Part shown: piece after piece, positions 36,414 through 46,876 of the stretch
Layout of the letters: each line of letters opens with the position of its first letter
How positions within the stretch are numbered: the first letter of the stretch is position 1
NCBI GenBank assembly: GCA_963728835.1
Contig: CAVSKZ010000003.1
Span: forward strand, 1-64,000
Origin: VRUE01 sp963728835
GTDB taxonomy: Bacteria > Actinomycetota > Thermoleophilia > Solirubrobacterales > 70-9
Length of the DNA stretch: 64,000 nt
Direction of reading: 5' to 3'
Made by a program: the position numbers and the translations under genes
The notes under the pieces: model-generated
What the model saw: the letters and a program-made list of their open reading frames with translations, nothing else
Told to the model about the DNA's origin: nothing
Database searches by the model: none

Positions 36414-37013
36414 ATGCCCGAGCTGAGCAGGTCGCAGATCGCCGTCTACGGCGCCGTCGCCGTGCTGCTTCTCCTGCTCGGGGCACGGGCGATACGGGCC
36501 GAGGGGAGCGGCTCCGCCTACGAGCCGGTCCCGAGCTTCGCCTCCGGCGAGTCGTCTGATGCGAGCGGCGGCTTCAGCCTCGACGCCTCCGGCGGCGATC
36601 TGGTCGTGCACGTCACCGGCGCGGTCGCTCAGCCCGGCGTCTACCGGCTGCCGGTGGGGGCACGGGTCACCGACGCGGTCTCGCGGGCGGGCGGTCCCAG
36701 CCGCGGGGCCCTGCTGGAAGCGATAAACCTGGCGGCCCGGCTTGCCGACGGGCAGCAGGTCGTCGTGCCGAAGGCGGGGCCGGGGGGCGCGCCGCCGGCG
36801 ACGGCCGGCGCAGGCGAGGACGGTCCGATCAGCCTCGGCACGGCCACCGCCGAGCAGCTGGAGACGATCGACGGGATCGGACCCGTGACGGCGCAGAAGA
36901 TCCTCGAGTACCGCGACGAGCAGGGCGGCCTCGCCTCGGTCGACCAGCTCGACCAGGTGAGCGGGATCGGGCCGGCGACGATGGAGTCCCTGCGCGCCCG
37001 CCTTCAGCCTTAG
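36414..37013 (+). CDS. comEA: Competence protein ComEA
   Basis: ComEA is the membrane-anchored DNA receptor of transformation. One transmembrane helix (IAVYGAVAVLLLLLGARAI) is followed by an SLBB-like domain (VVHVTGAVAQPGVYRLPVG). A helix-hairpin-helix pair ends the protein (LETIDGIGPVTAQKILEYR, QVSGIGPATMESLRARL). The ATG at 36414 is chosen since the helix begins soon after; a start at 36366 would add an unlikely tail. It directly abuts comEC. Confidence 0.93.
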   Translation: MPELSRSQIAVYGAVAVLLLLLGARAIRAEGSGSAYEPVPSFASGESSDASGGFSLDASGGDLVVHVTGAVAQPGVYRLPVGARVTDAVSRAGGPSRGALLEAINLAARLADGQQVVVPKAGPGGAPPATAGAGEDGPISLGTATAEQLETIDGIGPVTAQKILEYRDEQGGLASVDQLDQVSGIGPATMESLRARLQP

Positions 37014-38903
37014 ATGCGCGCGGGGCGGCCATCGACGTTGGTCGTCCTCGCGGCTCTCGCCGCGGTTGCTCTCGCACTCGTCCATCGCGATGAGATCCAC
37101 GGGCGAGCGGTCGATGCCCTCGGTCGCGGCATGCCCGCACGCGAGGCCGAGCTGGCGCGCGGTTTCGTCCTCGGCGAGGACGACCGAGTCGACGAGGCGA
37201 CCGTCGAGGACTTCCGCCGCTCGGGCCTCAGCCACCTGATCGCCGTCTCGGGCCAGAACGTGGCCCTGCTGGCACTGCTTGCGATGCCGCTGCTCGCGGC
37301 GCTCGGGATGCCGCTGCGCACCCGCCTCGTCTGGATCCTCGGGGCGATCGTCGTCTACGTGCCGCTGGCCGGCGCCGGGCCCTCGATCCTGCGCGCGGGC
37401 GTGATGGGCGGCCTCAGCGTCCTGGCGACACTGGCGGGGCGACGCTCCTCGCGTCTCTACGCGCTTGCCCTGGCCGCGGTCCTCGCCCTGGCGATCGACC
37501 CGCGCGTCGCCGGCGACGTCGGCTGGCAGCTCAGCTTCGCCGCGGTGCTCGGCATCCTCGCCCTGGCGTCGCTGCTGCGCCGAGCGATCGTCGTCCGGAC
37601 CGGCGGCCGGGGATGGCGCGGGACCCTCGCCGAGGGGGCCGCGCTGACCGCCGCCGCCACCCTGGCCACGGCGCCCTTGATCGCATTGCATTTCGAAGCG
37701 GTCTCGACCACGACGCTCGTGGCCAACCTGCTTGCACTGCCCGCGGTGGCGCCGGCGATGTGGCTGGGGATGCTGGCGGCAGCCGGCGGCCAGGTCCCCG
37801 GCTTCCCGGTCGAGCTGCTCAACGCGGTCAACGCCCTCCTCCTCGCCTACATCGCCCAGGTGGCCGCCTGGTGCGGCGGTCCGGGCTGGGCCTATCCACA
37901 TGTGCGGCTGGGACCGGGTGGCCTCTTCGTCTCCTACCTCGTCCTCGCCGCGCTCGCCATCGGCGTCCCGGGGGTCCTGCGCCGCCACCGCCTCGCGAAC
38001 CTCAGGCGGCGTCCTCTTTCCGCCGAGGGGCCGAAATGTCAACTGTGGGTTGACATTTCGGCCCGTCGGCGGGGGATTTGGCGGGGTGCGGTCGCTGCGG
38101 GTGTCGGGGTCGCGGTGCTCTTCACGGTCCGGGGCGGCGGGGGAGCGGACGCGAGCGGGCCCGCAAGCGGGTTGCGCGTGACCTTCCTCGACGTCGGCCA
38201 GGGCGATGCGATCCTGCTGCAGCCGGCCCACGCACCGGCCGTTCTCGTCGACGGGGGCCCGCCCGGGGCCGAGATCTCGGCGAAGCTCCGCGCGGCCGGT
38301 GTCCAGAGGCTCGGGGCGGCGATCCTCACCCACGAACAGTCCGACCACGCGGGTGGGATCGAGGAGCTGCTCGGGCGCTTTCCGGTGAGGAGGCTCGCCT
38401 ACGCACGGATCGGCGGCGGGCTCCGCCGTGAGGCCGAGGCGGCCGGCGCCACCCCGGTGCCGATCGCCGCCGGCGACGCCCTCCGTGCCGGCCGGCTGCG
38501 GGTGGAGGTCCTCTGGCCGCCGGGCGAGCTGCTCGCGACGCCGCTGGCGGGGACTGATCCGAACACCCAGGCCCTGGTCCTCCTCGTTCGCTGGCGCCGC
38601 CTCTCCCTGCTGCTCACCGGCGACGCCGAGGCGGAGGCGGTGCCGATCGACCCCGGCCCGGTCGACGTGCTCAAGGTCGCGCACCACGGCAGCGAGGACA
38701 CCGGCCTCGGCCCGCTTCTCGACCGCGTCAGGCCGCGACTCGCGGTCATCTCCGTCGGCGACGACAATCCCCATGGCCATCCGGCGCCGACCACGCTGGC
38801 CACCCTCGCCGCGCACCGCGTCCCCGCTCTGCGCACCGATCGCGACGGCACGGTCGTGCTCGACGCCAGCCGTGCCGGCGTCGAGATCGGCACGACCGAT
38901 TGA
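37014..38903 (+). CDS. comEC: Competence protein ComEC/Rec2
   Basis: ComEC forms the DNA channel across the inner membrane. The Competence domain has FRRSGLSHLIAVSGQNVALL and GAGPSILRAGVMGGLS, with several hydrophobic helices. A metallo-beta-lactamase-like domain (about 380-630) reads VTFLDVGQGDAILLQ, THEQSDHAGG and KVAHHGSED. In the linker, residues about 336-353 are encoded by a long inverted repeat and are not family sequence. The N-terminal DUF4131 region of longer ComEC proteins is short or absent. It starts immediately after comEA. Confidence 0.93.
   Translation: MRAGRPSTLVVLAALAAVALALVHRDEIHGRAVDALGRGMPAREAELARGFVLGEDDRVDEATVEDFRRSGLSHLIAVSGQNVALLALLAMPLLAALGMPLRTRLVWILGAIVVYVPLAGAGPSILRAGVMGGLSVLATLAGRRSSRLYALALAAVLALAIDPRVAGDVGWQLSFAAVLGILALASLLRRAIVVRTGGRGWRGTLAEGAALTAAATLATAPLIALHFEAVSTTTLVANLLALPAVAPAMWLGMLAAAGGQVPGFPVELLNAVNALLLAYIAQVAAWCGGPGWAYPHVRLGPGGLFVSYLVLAALAIGVPGVLRRHRLANLRRRPLSAEGPKCQLWVDISARRRGIWRGAVAAGVGVAVLFTVRGGGGADASGPASGLRVTFLDVGQGDAILLQPAHAPAVLVDGGPPGAEISAKLRAAGVQRLGAAILTHEQSDHAGGIEELLGRFPVRRLAYARIGGGLRREAEAAGATPVPIAAGDALRAGRLRVEVLWPPGELLATPLAGTDPNTQALVLLVRWRRLSLLLTGDAEAEAVPIDPGPVDVLKVAHHGSEDTGLGPLLDRVRPRLAVISVGDDNPHGHPAPTTLATLAAHRVPALRTDRDGTVVLDASRAGVEIGTTD
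38020..38072. repeat. In-frame inverted repeat inside comEC
   Basis: A 16-bp perfect stem (GGGCCGAAATGTCAAC at 38028-38043 with 38049-38064) surrounds a 5-base loop. It is extended by a further 7 bp (CCGCCGA/TCGGCGG) after a single G/G mismatch. It is A/T-richer than its surroundings and keeps the reading frame, adding about 18 residues between the channel and the nuclease-like domain. Confidence 0.9.
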
Positions 38904-39061
38904 AAGCCGTCATCTAAACGAATCTCCGACCCAGTATTCGGTTTTCCCGGCCGCCGGCTATCGCGATCGGGATGCCACGGCCGATGGCCGTAGTGGTGCT
39001 CCATAGGACCCGACATGCGCTCTCGCGAAAGCTCCTCGGCTCGAGCCTGGCGGGAGACGGC

Positions 39062-39793
39062 ATGCTCGTCAGGCTGCGCAGCACCACGATCGGCCTTCTG
39101 GGGCTGGTCACCTTCGTCGGGCTCGCTCTAATCGCCTTCGTCTCCCAGATCGGCTGGCCCGGCGTCCTCAGCGGCCCCCTTCCCGCTGCTCCGGCTCCCG
39201 CTGTGGTCCAAAACGACACGATCGCCCTGGTCCAAGCCGAGGCGCACCCGCTTCTCGCGACGCGCGGCGGCGCGGGGCAGCGCCCGCAAGCGACGGCGAA
39301 CCGCCACGGCGAGACGGCGTCGGGCCTGGAGTCGGGCGTCGCCGCGGCGGATCAGATCGCCGGAGCCCCGGCCGAGCCCCCGGCCTTGCCGGACCCCGCG
39401 CCTTCAACCCCTCCCGCTCAGGCAGCACCGACTCAGACTTCCCAACCCACCGGCCAGGAGCCTCCCTCCTCGGCTCCAGCACCCCGTGATGACGACGGGG
39501 CGGTGGAGCCACCGCCTGTGGCCGCTGGCACCGACGGCAAGTCCCGAGGGCGTGACAAGGAAAAGGGGCACGCCAAGGAACACGCCAAGGAAAAAGGGCG
39601 TGAGCGCGACGACCGGCCCCGCGACTCCGGCGATTTTGACGACGACCTGCGCGGGGGCTCGGACGACCGCGATGACGACCACTCGGCCCCCCCGCCTTCA
39701 GAGGACCGCCGGGATGGCAACGACGCGGACTGGGATGACGACCGCGACGACCAGGACGAGCAACGGGGAAAGTCGGACGACCACCGCCACTAG
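39062..39793 (+). CDS. Membrane-anchored, low-complexity acidic/basic protein
   Basis: An N-terminal hydrophobic helix (TIGLLGLVTFVGLALIAFV) anchors a long disordered region. That region is rich in Pro/Ala, then in Lys/Glu/His (GRDKEKGHAKEHAKEKG) and finally Asp/Arg repeats (DDDLRGGSDDRDDDH). No domain is recognised. Such tails may bind the cell wall or metals, but nothing supports a specific role. The ATG at 39062 precedes the helix; a longer start at 38972 is also open. Confidence 0.65.
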   Translation: MLVRLRSTTIGLLGLVTFVGLALIAFVSQIGWPGVLSGPLPAAPAPAVVQNDTIALVQAEAHPLLATRGGAGQRPQATANRHGETASGLESGVAAADQIAGAPAEPPALPDPAPSTPPAQAAPTQTSQPTGQEPPSSAPAPRDDDGAVEPPPVAAGTDGKSRGRDKEKGHAKEHAKEKGRERDDRPRDSGDFDDDLRGGSDDRDDDHSAPPPSEDRRDGNDADWDDDRDDQDEQRGKSDDHRH

Positions 39794-39804
39794 ACTCGCC
39801 CGCG

Positions 39805-40782
39805 ATGGCCGAGGGCTTGGCAGCGCTGTACCTGATCGCCGGCACCGACGGGGCGAAGATCGATGCCACGCGCGCCCGTCTGCGCGCCCGCGCCGAAGGT
39901 GACGGCGGCGCCGGGGCGCTGGAGGTCTTCGAGCCGAGCGAGGGCAGAGGCGCCCCCGACCACGAGGCGCTGCTGGCGGCGATTCCGGCGATGTCGCTGA
40001 CAGAGACACGCCGCTACCTGCTTGCGGACGGCGTCGAGCGCTGGCGCGACAAGCAGCTCGAGGCCGTCGCCGCCGCCGTCGGCGCGCTGCCGCCCGAGCT
40101 GACCGTCGTCCTGATCGCCCGGGCCAAGGCGCCGGCGAAGCTGATGAAGGCGGTGAAGGCGGCGCAGGGCGAGATCCACGAGTTCGAGGCGCCGAAGCCA
40201 CGCGACATGCCGCGCCTCCTGGTCGGCGAGGCCAAGGGTCTCGGCTTCGCGCTCGAGTCCGAGGCGGCTCGCATCCTCGTCGACCGCATGGGTGCCAACC
40301 CGGTGCGACTGCGCAACGAGCTCGGCCGCCTGGCGCTTTGGGCCGGAGAGGGGGGGCGGGTGACCGCCGCCGATCTCGACGCGATGGTCTCCGACACGTC
40401 CGAAGCGGCGGTTTGGGCGCTTTCCGACGCCCTGCTCGAGCGCGACCCGGCAAAGGCGAGCAGGCTGGCCGAGCAGCTGATCTCGCAGGGGGAGAACGTG
40501 ACCGGCCTGATCTACGGCCTCGCCTCCAGGTTGCGCAAAGCCTGTGCCGCCGCCGCCCAGCTCGAGGAGGGGGTGCCTCCGAAGCAAGTCGAGGCGGGTC
40601 TCGGGATGCACCCCTACGCAGCGCGTCAGCTGGTCTCCCGGCTGGGGAAGACAAGCCTCTCGAACCTGCGGCATGCGACGACGGCCCTCGCCGACTTGGA
40701 GGTCTGGTGCCGCGGCGGAGCCGACTATGGCGACGACCTGGCCTTGACGCTTGCGCTGCGCCGCGCGAGCGCCGGTGCATAG
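39805..40782 (+). CDS. holA: DNA polymerase III subunit delta
   Basis: HolA opens the sliding clamp within the clamp loader. The protein has the HolA layout: AALYLIAGTDGAKIDATRAR at the start, RRYLLADGVERWRDKQLEAV, PPELTVVLIARAK, a central NPVRLRNELGRLALWAG helix and a C-terminal helical collar (GENVTGLIYGLASRLRK, MHPYAARQLVSRLGK). The 325-residue length is normal. It converges with rpsT. Confidence 0.9.
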   Translation: MAEGLAALYLIAGTDGAKIDATRARLRARAEGDGGAGALEVFEPSEGRGAPDHEALLAAIPAMSLTETRRYLLADGVERWRDKQLEAVAAAVGALPPELTVVLIARAKAPAKLMKAVKAAQGEIHEFEAPKPRDMPRLLVGEAKGLGFALESEAARILVDRMGANPVRLRNELGRLALWAGEGGRVTAADLDAMVSDTSEAAVWALSDALLERDPAKASRLAEQLISQGENVTGLIYGLASRLRKACAAAAQLEEGVPPKQVEAGLGMHPYAARQLVSRLGKTSLSNLRHATTALADLEVWCRGGADYGDDLALTLALRRASAGA

Positions 40783-40785
40783 CAA

Positions 40786-40834
40786 GGACGCAGGGAGCGT
40801 GGCGTGCTTTGCACGCGAGCGACCGAGGACGCCG
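40786..40834. repeat. 49-bp dispersed repeat, copy 1 (holA/rpsT junction)
   Basis: This sequence recurs in inverted orientation at 63243-63291 with 48 of 49 bases identical. It contains the hairpin GCGTGC-TTT-GCACGC. It fills the space between two convergent genes, so it may serve as a bidirectional terminator. Confidence 0.85.
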
Positions 40835-41092
40835 CTAGGCGCCGGCGATTCGCGCGGCGCGGGACTTCTTGCGCGCGCCGGTGTTCTTATGCAGGGCGCC
40901 CTTCTGGACGGCCTTGTCGATCTTGGAGACCAGCGCCTTGTGCTCGGCTTCGAGCTTGCTCGCGTCGCCGGCCTCGACCGCGCTTTCGAGCCGGCGGAAG
41001 TGGGTCTTCACCGTGCTCGTGAGCAGGCGGTTCTCCGTGCGCTCGCGCTCGCTGCGTAGGATCCGCTTCTTCTGTGAGGCTATGTTCGCCAT
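40835..41092 (-). CDS. rpsT: 30S ribosomal protein S20
   Basis: The 85-residue basic protein begins MANIASQKKRILRSERERTE, continues KTHFRRLESAV and LVSKIDKAVQKGALHKNTGA, and ends RKKSRAARIAGA. These are the conserved blocks of bS20, which binds 16S rRNA. It is divergent from murJ and convergent with holA. Confidence 0.97.
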   Translation of the reverse strand: MANIASQKKRILRSERERTENRLLTSTVKTHFRRLESAVEAGDASKLEAEHKALVSKIDKAVQKGALHKNTGARKKSRAARIAGA

Positions 41093-41128
41093 GTTTCCGG
41101 CGGCCGACTATAGCGAGTGAGATAGGTA

Positions 41129-42778
41129 TTGGAGACCCCCGAGACGCCGGACGGGCGCAACATCGAGGCGGACGCCGCGCTGCGCGCCGCTGAGGCCTTC
41201 GATCCCGGTGAGGAGCCTTCGGCCGAGCCGTCGCCCGGCCGGATCGCCCGCTCGACCGCGTTCTTCTCGGTCGCCACCGCCGCCTCGCGGGTCGCCGGCC
41301 TCGGGCGCGAGATCGTCGCCGCCTCCTATTACGGGGTCAGCGGCCCGATGTCCGCCTTCACGATCGCCTTCCAGGTCCCCAACCTGGTCCGCGCCCTCTT
41401 CGCCGACGCGGCGCTTCAGCCCGCCTTCGTGCCGGTCTTCACCGAGCAGCTGGAGCGCAAGAACTACCGCGAGGCCTTCCGGCTCGCCTCGACCCTGCTG
41501 CTCCTCGTCACCCTCGTCCTCGGCGCGATCACCGCTCTCTTCGTCCTCGCCGCGCCGGTCATCATGCCGCTGGTCGCGCCGGGCTTCGAAGGGGCGATCC
41601 TCGACCTCACCGTCACCCTCTCCCAGGTCCTCTTCCCGATCCTGATCCTGCTCGGGATGAGCGGCGTCGTCGTCGGCGTGCTCAACAGCTACGACCGCTT
41701 CGGGGCGTTCGCGATCTCGCCGCTGTTCTGGAACCTGACGATCATCACCCTCGTCGTCGTCCTCGCGCCGATGTTCGAGGGGCAGGACCGGATCTACGCG
41801 TACGCGATCGGCATCCTCGCCGGCACCCTGGTGCAGCTGCTGATCCCCGCCTTCGACCTGCGCAACACCCCGTTCAAGTTCGAGTGGAGCTTCGAATGGC
41901 GCAACCGCGACGTGCGGCGGGTCCTGCTGCTGATGCTGCCGGTGACGATCAGCCTCGGCCTGATCAACTTCAACCTGATCGTCAACAGCCTCTTCGGCAC
42001 CCTCGTCAGCGACCAGGCGCCGGCGGCGATCGACAAGGCCTTTCGCATCTACCAGCTGCCGCAGGGGATCTTCTCGGTCGCGATCGCGACCGTGCTGTTC
42101 CCGACCCTGGCCCGGTTCGCCACCCGGGGAGAGCACGACAACCTGCGGGCGACGATGGCCAACGGGATGCGCCAAATCCTCTTCGTCCTGATCCCGGCAG
42201 CCGCCGCCGTCCTCGTCCTCGCCGAGCCGATGGTCCGGCTCGTCTTCCAGCGCGGCGAGTTCACGCCCGAGCAGACCACCCTGGTGGCGACCGCGCTCTT
42301 CTGGTTCGCCTTCTCGCTGCCCGCCAACGGCCTCTTCCTGCTGCTCACCCGCACCTTCTTCAGCCTGCAGCGGCCCTGGGTGCCGACCGGCATCGCGGCG
42401 GCGAACCTCGCCGTCACAGCCCTGGCGGCGCTCGGCCTCTACCACCTCGGCGTCGGCGGCATCGTCGCCGCGACCGCGATCGCCACGGTTGCCAGCGTCG
42501 TGGCCCAGTGCGTGATCCTGCGCCGGCTGCTCGGCGGCCTCGAGCTGGGCCGCCTGCTCGACACGGGCCTACGGATAACGGCCGCCGCCGCTGCTCTTGC
42601 CGCCGTCTGCTTCGGTATCTGGGACCTGCTCGACGACGCCCTCGGCCGCGGGCTCCTCGGCCAGATCGTCTCGCTGGGCGTTGCACTCGGCCTCGGTGGC
42701 CTGACCTACCTCGGGGCGGCCAAGTTGCTGCGCATCGGCGAGCTCGAGCAGATCATGCGCCTCGTGCGGCGGCGCTAG
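41129..42778 (+). CDS. murJ: Lipid II flippase MurJ
   Basis: The 549-residue polytopic protein has about 14 hydrophobic helices. MurJ signatures include STAFFSVATAASRVAGLGRE and MSAFTIAFQVPNLVRALFAD, then ALQPAFVPVFTEQLERKNYR, PQGIFSVAIATVLFPTLAR and RGEFTPEQT. It moves lipid II to the outer face for peptidoglycan synthesis. A TTG at 41129 is the only start before the conserved part. Its stop abuts the next gene. Confidence 0.95.
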   Translation: METPETPDGRNIEADAALRAAEAFDPGEEPSAEPSPGRIARSTAFFSVATAASRVAGLGREIVAASYYGVSGPMSAFTIAFQVPNLVRALFADAALQPAFVPVFTEQLERKNYREAFRLASTLLLLVTLVLGAITALFVLAAPVIMPLVAPGFEGAILDLTVTLSQVLFPILILLGMSGVVVGVLNSYDRFGAFAISPLFWNLTIITLVVVLAPMFEGQDRIYAYAIGILAGTLVQLLIPAFDLRNTPFKFEWSFEWRNRDVRRVLLLMLPVTISLGLINFNLIVNSLFGTLVSDQAPAAIDKAFRIYQLPQGIFSVAIATVLFPTLARFATRGEHDNLRATMANGMRQILFVLIPAAAAVLVLAEPMVRLVFQRGEFTPEQTTLVATALFWFAFSLPANGLFLLLTRTFFSLQRPWVPTGIAAANLAVTALAALGLYHLGVGGIVAATAIATVASVVAQCVILRRLLGGLELGRLLDTGLRITAAAAALAAVCFGIWDLLDDALGRGLLGQIVSLGVALGLGGLTYLGAAKLLRIGELEQIMRLVRRR

Positions 42779-44797
42779 ATGCTCGACGTTGGGGAGTACC
42801 TCCTCGGGGTCTTCGCGGTCGGGGCCCTCGTCGGCTTCGCCTGGCTCGGGGCTGTACAGCTGCGCCGCGGCTTGCTCCGTGACGTCGACGGAGCACCAGC
42901 TCACCTCGCTACCACGGTCATCGCGCTGGCCATTCTGCTCTGGACGGCCGAGCTGCTGGGCAGTTTCGGGCTGCTCGAGCCGGTGCCTTTTGTGCTGGCG
43001 GTGGCGGGGATCGGGGTAGGGATGGAGGCCCTTGGCCGCGGGTCCTGTCGCGGGGGAAGGGGGGGCGCTGCGGGCGGACGCACAGCGTCCGTCCTCGACC
43101 CCCCCAACCCCCACGCCACCCGCGGAAGGGGGGTCGACGTCCTGACTCTGATTGGGCTTGCCCTCGCCACAGCCGCGACCCTTCATTTCGCCCTCGAGCT
43201 AAAGCCGCATCTATCGACAGGGATGACCGGGTTCGACTCGACCTGGTACCACGGGCCTTTTGCAGCCGGGTTCTTTCAGAGCGGTGACACGTGGGGACTT
43301 CACTTCATCGCGCCGCAGTTTTTGGCCTGGTTCTACCCCGCCAATTCAGAGCTCTTCCATAGCGTGGGGATGGTCGCGTTCGACCGGGATGTGTTGTCCC
43401 CGCTGCTGAACCTCGGCTGGTTCGTCGGCTGCCTCATTGCAAGCTGGTGCATTGGCAGGCCGTACAAGGTTGCGCCTTTCTCGCTTGCCCTGGGCGCCAT
43501 CGCGCTGAGCTTGCCCGCCCTCTCGGATCAAGCCGGAGAGGCGCGCAACGACATCGTCGGGATCTTCTTCCTACTTGCTGCTGTTGCGGTTGCCTTGAAC
43601 GCTTGGGCTGCGCGTAGAGAGGGCGAGCGACTGTCGCTGGGAGCGGTAGCAGTTGTTGGCCTGGCGGCTGGACTGGCCGCCGGAACGAAGCTCAACTTTC
43701 TCTTGCCCGCCGCGGTCCTCGTTGTCGGCCTCGCGGTGATCGCGCCGCGAGGAGAGAGGTGGCGCTCGCTGGCGGTCACTGGGCTTGCCGCCCTCGCCGG
43801 CGGCGGCTACTGGTACCTGCGCAATCTCATTCACGCCGGCAACCCTCTGCCGTGGATCAAGGACCTCGGCCCGGTTTCCCTGCCGGGGCCTGAGCAGGCT
43901 CTCGGTGGCCGCGAAGGCCACAGCGTCCTTGGCTATTTGACCGACGGCTCGGTCTGGTCCGACTGGTTCCTCCCCGGCCTCCACGACGGCCTCACCTTTC
44001 TCTGGCCGCTATTCCTGGCCGCCGCCCTCGCGGGCCTGTTCCTCTGCCTCGGCCGCCGCGCCGACCCCGTTCTCCGAGTTGCCGCCCTCGCCGGCCTGGC
44101 CGCCGCCCTCGCCTGGCTCGTCGCCCCGACCTCCGCCTCCGGCCCCGAGGGCATGCCGAGAGGCTTCGAGTCCGGCCTCCGCTACCTCGCCCCGGCCCTG
44201 GTCCTAGGCCTCGCCCTGCTCCCTACCGCCCCACAACTTCGCAACCGCCTCGTCTCCCTTTCGCTGACTTCGTGGTTAAGGGTGCATATGGACCCCAAAA
44301 GACGAAGTCAGCGGATGGGGAGGGGGTTGGCCCTTCTTGCGGTGGGGGGTGCGGTGCTGCTGATCGCGGTGGGCTATCCCGTCCAGCGCCACTATCTAGA
44401 GAGCCGCTACGAGAGCCCCACCTTCACAACCCCGGGCCTGAACGCCGCCTTCGAGTGGGCGCAGGGAATCGAGGGCGCCCGCATCGCCACCACCAGCACC
44501 CGCCAGTACCCCCTCTTCGGCCGCGACCTCAGCAACGAGGTCGACTACATAGGCGAGGAGCAGCCTCACGGCGGCTTCACCGCCCCCACCACCTGCCCCC
44601 GCTGGCGCCAGCCTCCTCAACGAGGCGACTACGACTACGTCGTCGCCTCCCGAGACCGCATCGAACCCGGCAAGCCCACCTACCCGGCAACGTCCCGCTG
44701 GACAAAAGCTCCAGGCACCACCGTGGTCCTGCAAATGCCGCCAACGGTCATCTACAAGCTAAGGACCTCCCTGGATCCATCGGCGTGCCGTCGATAG
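42779..44797 (+). CDS. Polytopic membrane protein, GT-C glycosyltransferase-like
   Basis: The 672-residue protein has about 11-13 transmembrane segments. The first extracytoplasmic loop reads DSTWYHGPFAAGFFQSGD and the C-terminal domain reads EWAQGIEGARIATTSTRQYP. The pattern resembles GT-C-type transferases of unknown specificity. It directly follows murJ (no gap), hinting at cell-envelope work. Two inverted repeats lie in frame: residues about 86-116 (GRGSCRGGRGGAAGG and following) and about 495-512. These segments look inserted. They sit in loops outside the hydrophobic helices. Confidence 0.72.
   Translation: MLDVGEYLLGVFAVGALVGFAWLGAVQLRRGLLRDVDGAPAHLATTVIALAILLWTAELLGSFGLLEPVPFVLAVAGIGVGMEALGRGSCRGGRGGAAGGRTASVLDPPNPHATRGRGVDVLTLIGLALATAATLHFALELKPHLSTGMTGFDSTWYHGPFAAGFFQSGDTWGLHFIAPQFLAWFYPANSELFHSVGMVAFDRDVLSPLLNLGWFVGCLIASWCIGRPYKVAPFSLALGAIALSLPALSDQAGEARNDIVGIFFLLAAVAVALNAWAARREGERLSLGAVAVVGLAAGLAAGTKLNFLLPAAVLVVGLAVIAPRGERWRSLAVTGLAALAGGGYWYLRNLIHAGNPLPWIKDLGPVSLPGPEQALGGREGHSVLGYLTDGSVWSDWFLPGLHDGLTFLWPLFLAAALAGLFLCLGRRADPVLRVAALAGLAAALAWLVAPTSASGPEGMPRGFESGLRYLAPALVLGLALLPTAPQLRNRLVSLSLTSWLRVHMDPKRRSQRMGRGLALLAVGGAVLLIAVGYPVQRHYLESRYESPTFTTPGLNAAFEWAQGIEGARIATTSTRQYPLFGRDLSNEVDYIGEEQPHGGFTAPTTCPRWRQPPQRGDYDYVVASRDRIEPGKPTYPATSRWTKAPGTTVVLQMPPTVIYKLRTSLDPSACRR
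43036..43125 (+). repeat. Palindromic repeat family A, copy 1 (in frame)
   Basis: The ends CCGCGGGT (43036) and ACCCGCGG (43118) pair. The left end continues CCTGTCGCGG, shared with copies at 44805-44900 (inverted) and 46729-46820. The centre is the hairpin GGACGC-ACA-GCGTCC (43076-43090), also shared in pattern. Interior arms differ in sequence yet stay complementary. It is translated as residues about 86-116 of the membrane protein. Confidence 0.8.
44262..44313. repeat. In-frame inverted repeat in the GT-C-like gene
   Basis: CGCTGACTTCGT (44262-44273) pairs with 44302-44313 (12 bp). Inside, GGGT (44280) pairs with ACCC (44292) around an A/T-rich loop. The unit is clearly less GC-rich than its surroundings and encodes about 17 residues without breaking the frame. 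Confidence 0.8.
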
Positions 44798-44804
44798 CGA
44801 TCCT

Positions 44805-44900
44805 CCGGCGGGTGGCGCGGCGGCGGGGGTCCCCCATAGCGGAGGACGCCGCAAGGCGTCCGAGCACATGGGGGAGGGCCGCCGCGACAGGACCCGCCGG
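44805..44900 (-). repeat. Palindromic repeat family A, copy 2 (intergenic)
   Basis: This is the inverted copy between the GT-C-like gene and lepA. CCGGCGGGT (44805) pairs with 44892-44900. The reverse strand begins GGCGGGTCCTGTCGCGG, as in the other copies. The central hairpin is GGACGCC-GCAA-GGCGTCC. CCCCCAT/ATGGGGG forms a middle stem unlike that of the other copies. Confidence 0.8.
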
Positions 44901-44926
44901 CCAATCGCCATACTCCGGCCCCCCCG

Positions 44927-46721
<1,795 letters not shown>

Positions 46722-46728
46722 GGGTTGG

Positions 46729-46820
46729 CGGGCGGGTCCTGTCGCGGCAGGGGACCCACCGCCCCTTCCGGTCGCTAAAGCGTCCTCAGGGGCGGTTCCC
46801 CCTACCGCGCCACCCGCCCG
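46729..46820 (+). repeat. Palindromic repeat family A, copy 3 (after lepA)
   Basis: CGGGCGGGT (46729) pairs with ACCCGCCCG (46812-46820). The left end again continues CCTGTCGCGG and the right end has CCGCGCC. The centre (TCGCTAAAGCGTCC) keeps the pattern. The middle arms (CACCGCCCC / GGGGCGGTT) differ from the other copies but still pair. It begins eight bases after the lepA stop. Confidence 0.8.
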
Positions 46821-46876
46821 AGACACCAAGCTGGTCAGACGACCAGGGTGTCGAAGCGTCTTTAGACTGCCCCGCC

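Noticed and set aside
33336..38816. Two very long minus-strand open frames (antisense to leuS and to comEA/comEC)
   Set aside because: Shadows of clean conserved genes; composition typical of antisense GC-rich DNA.
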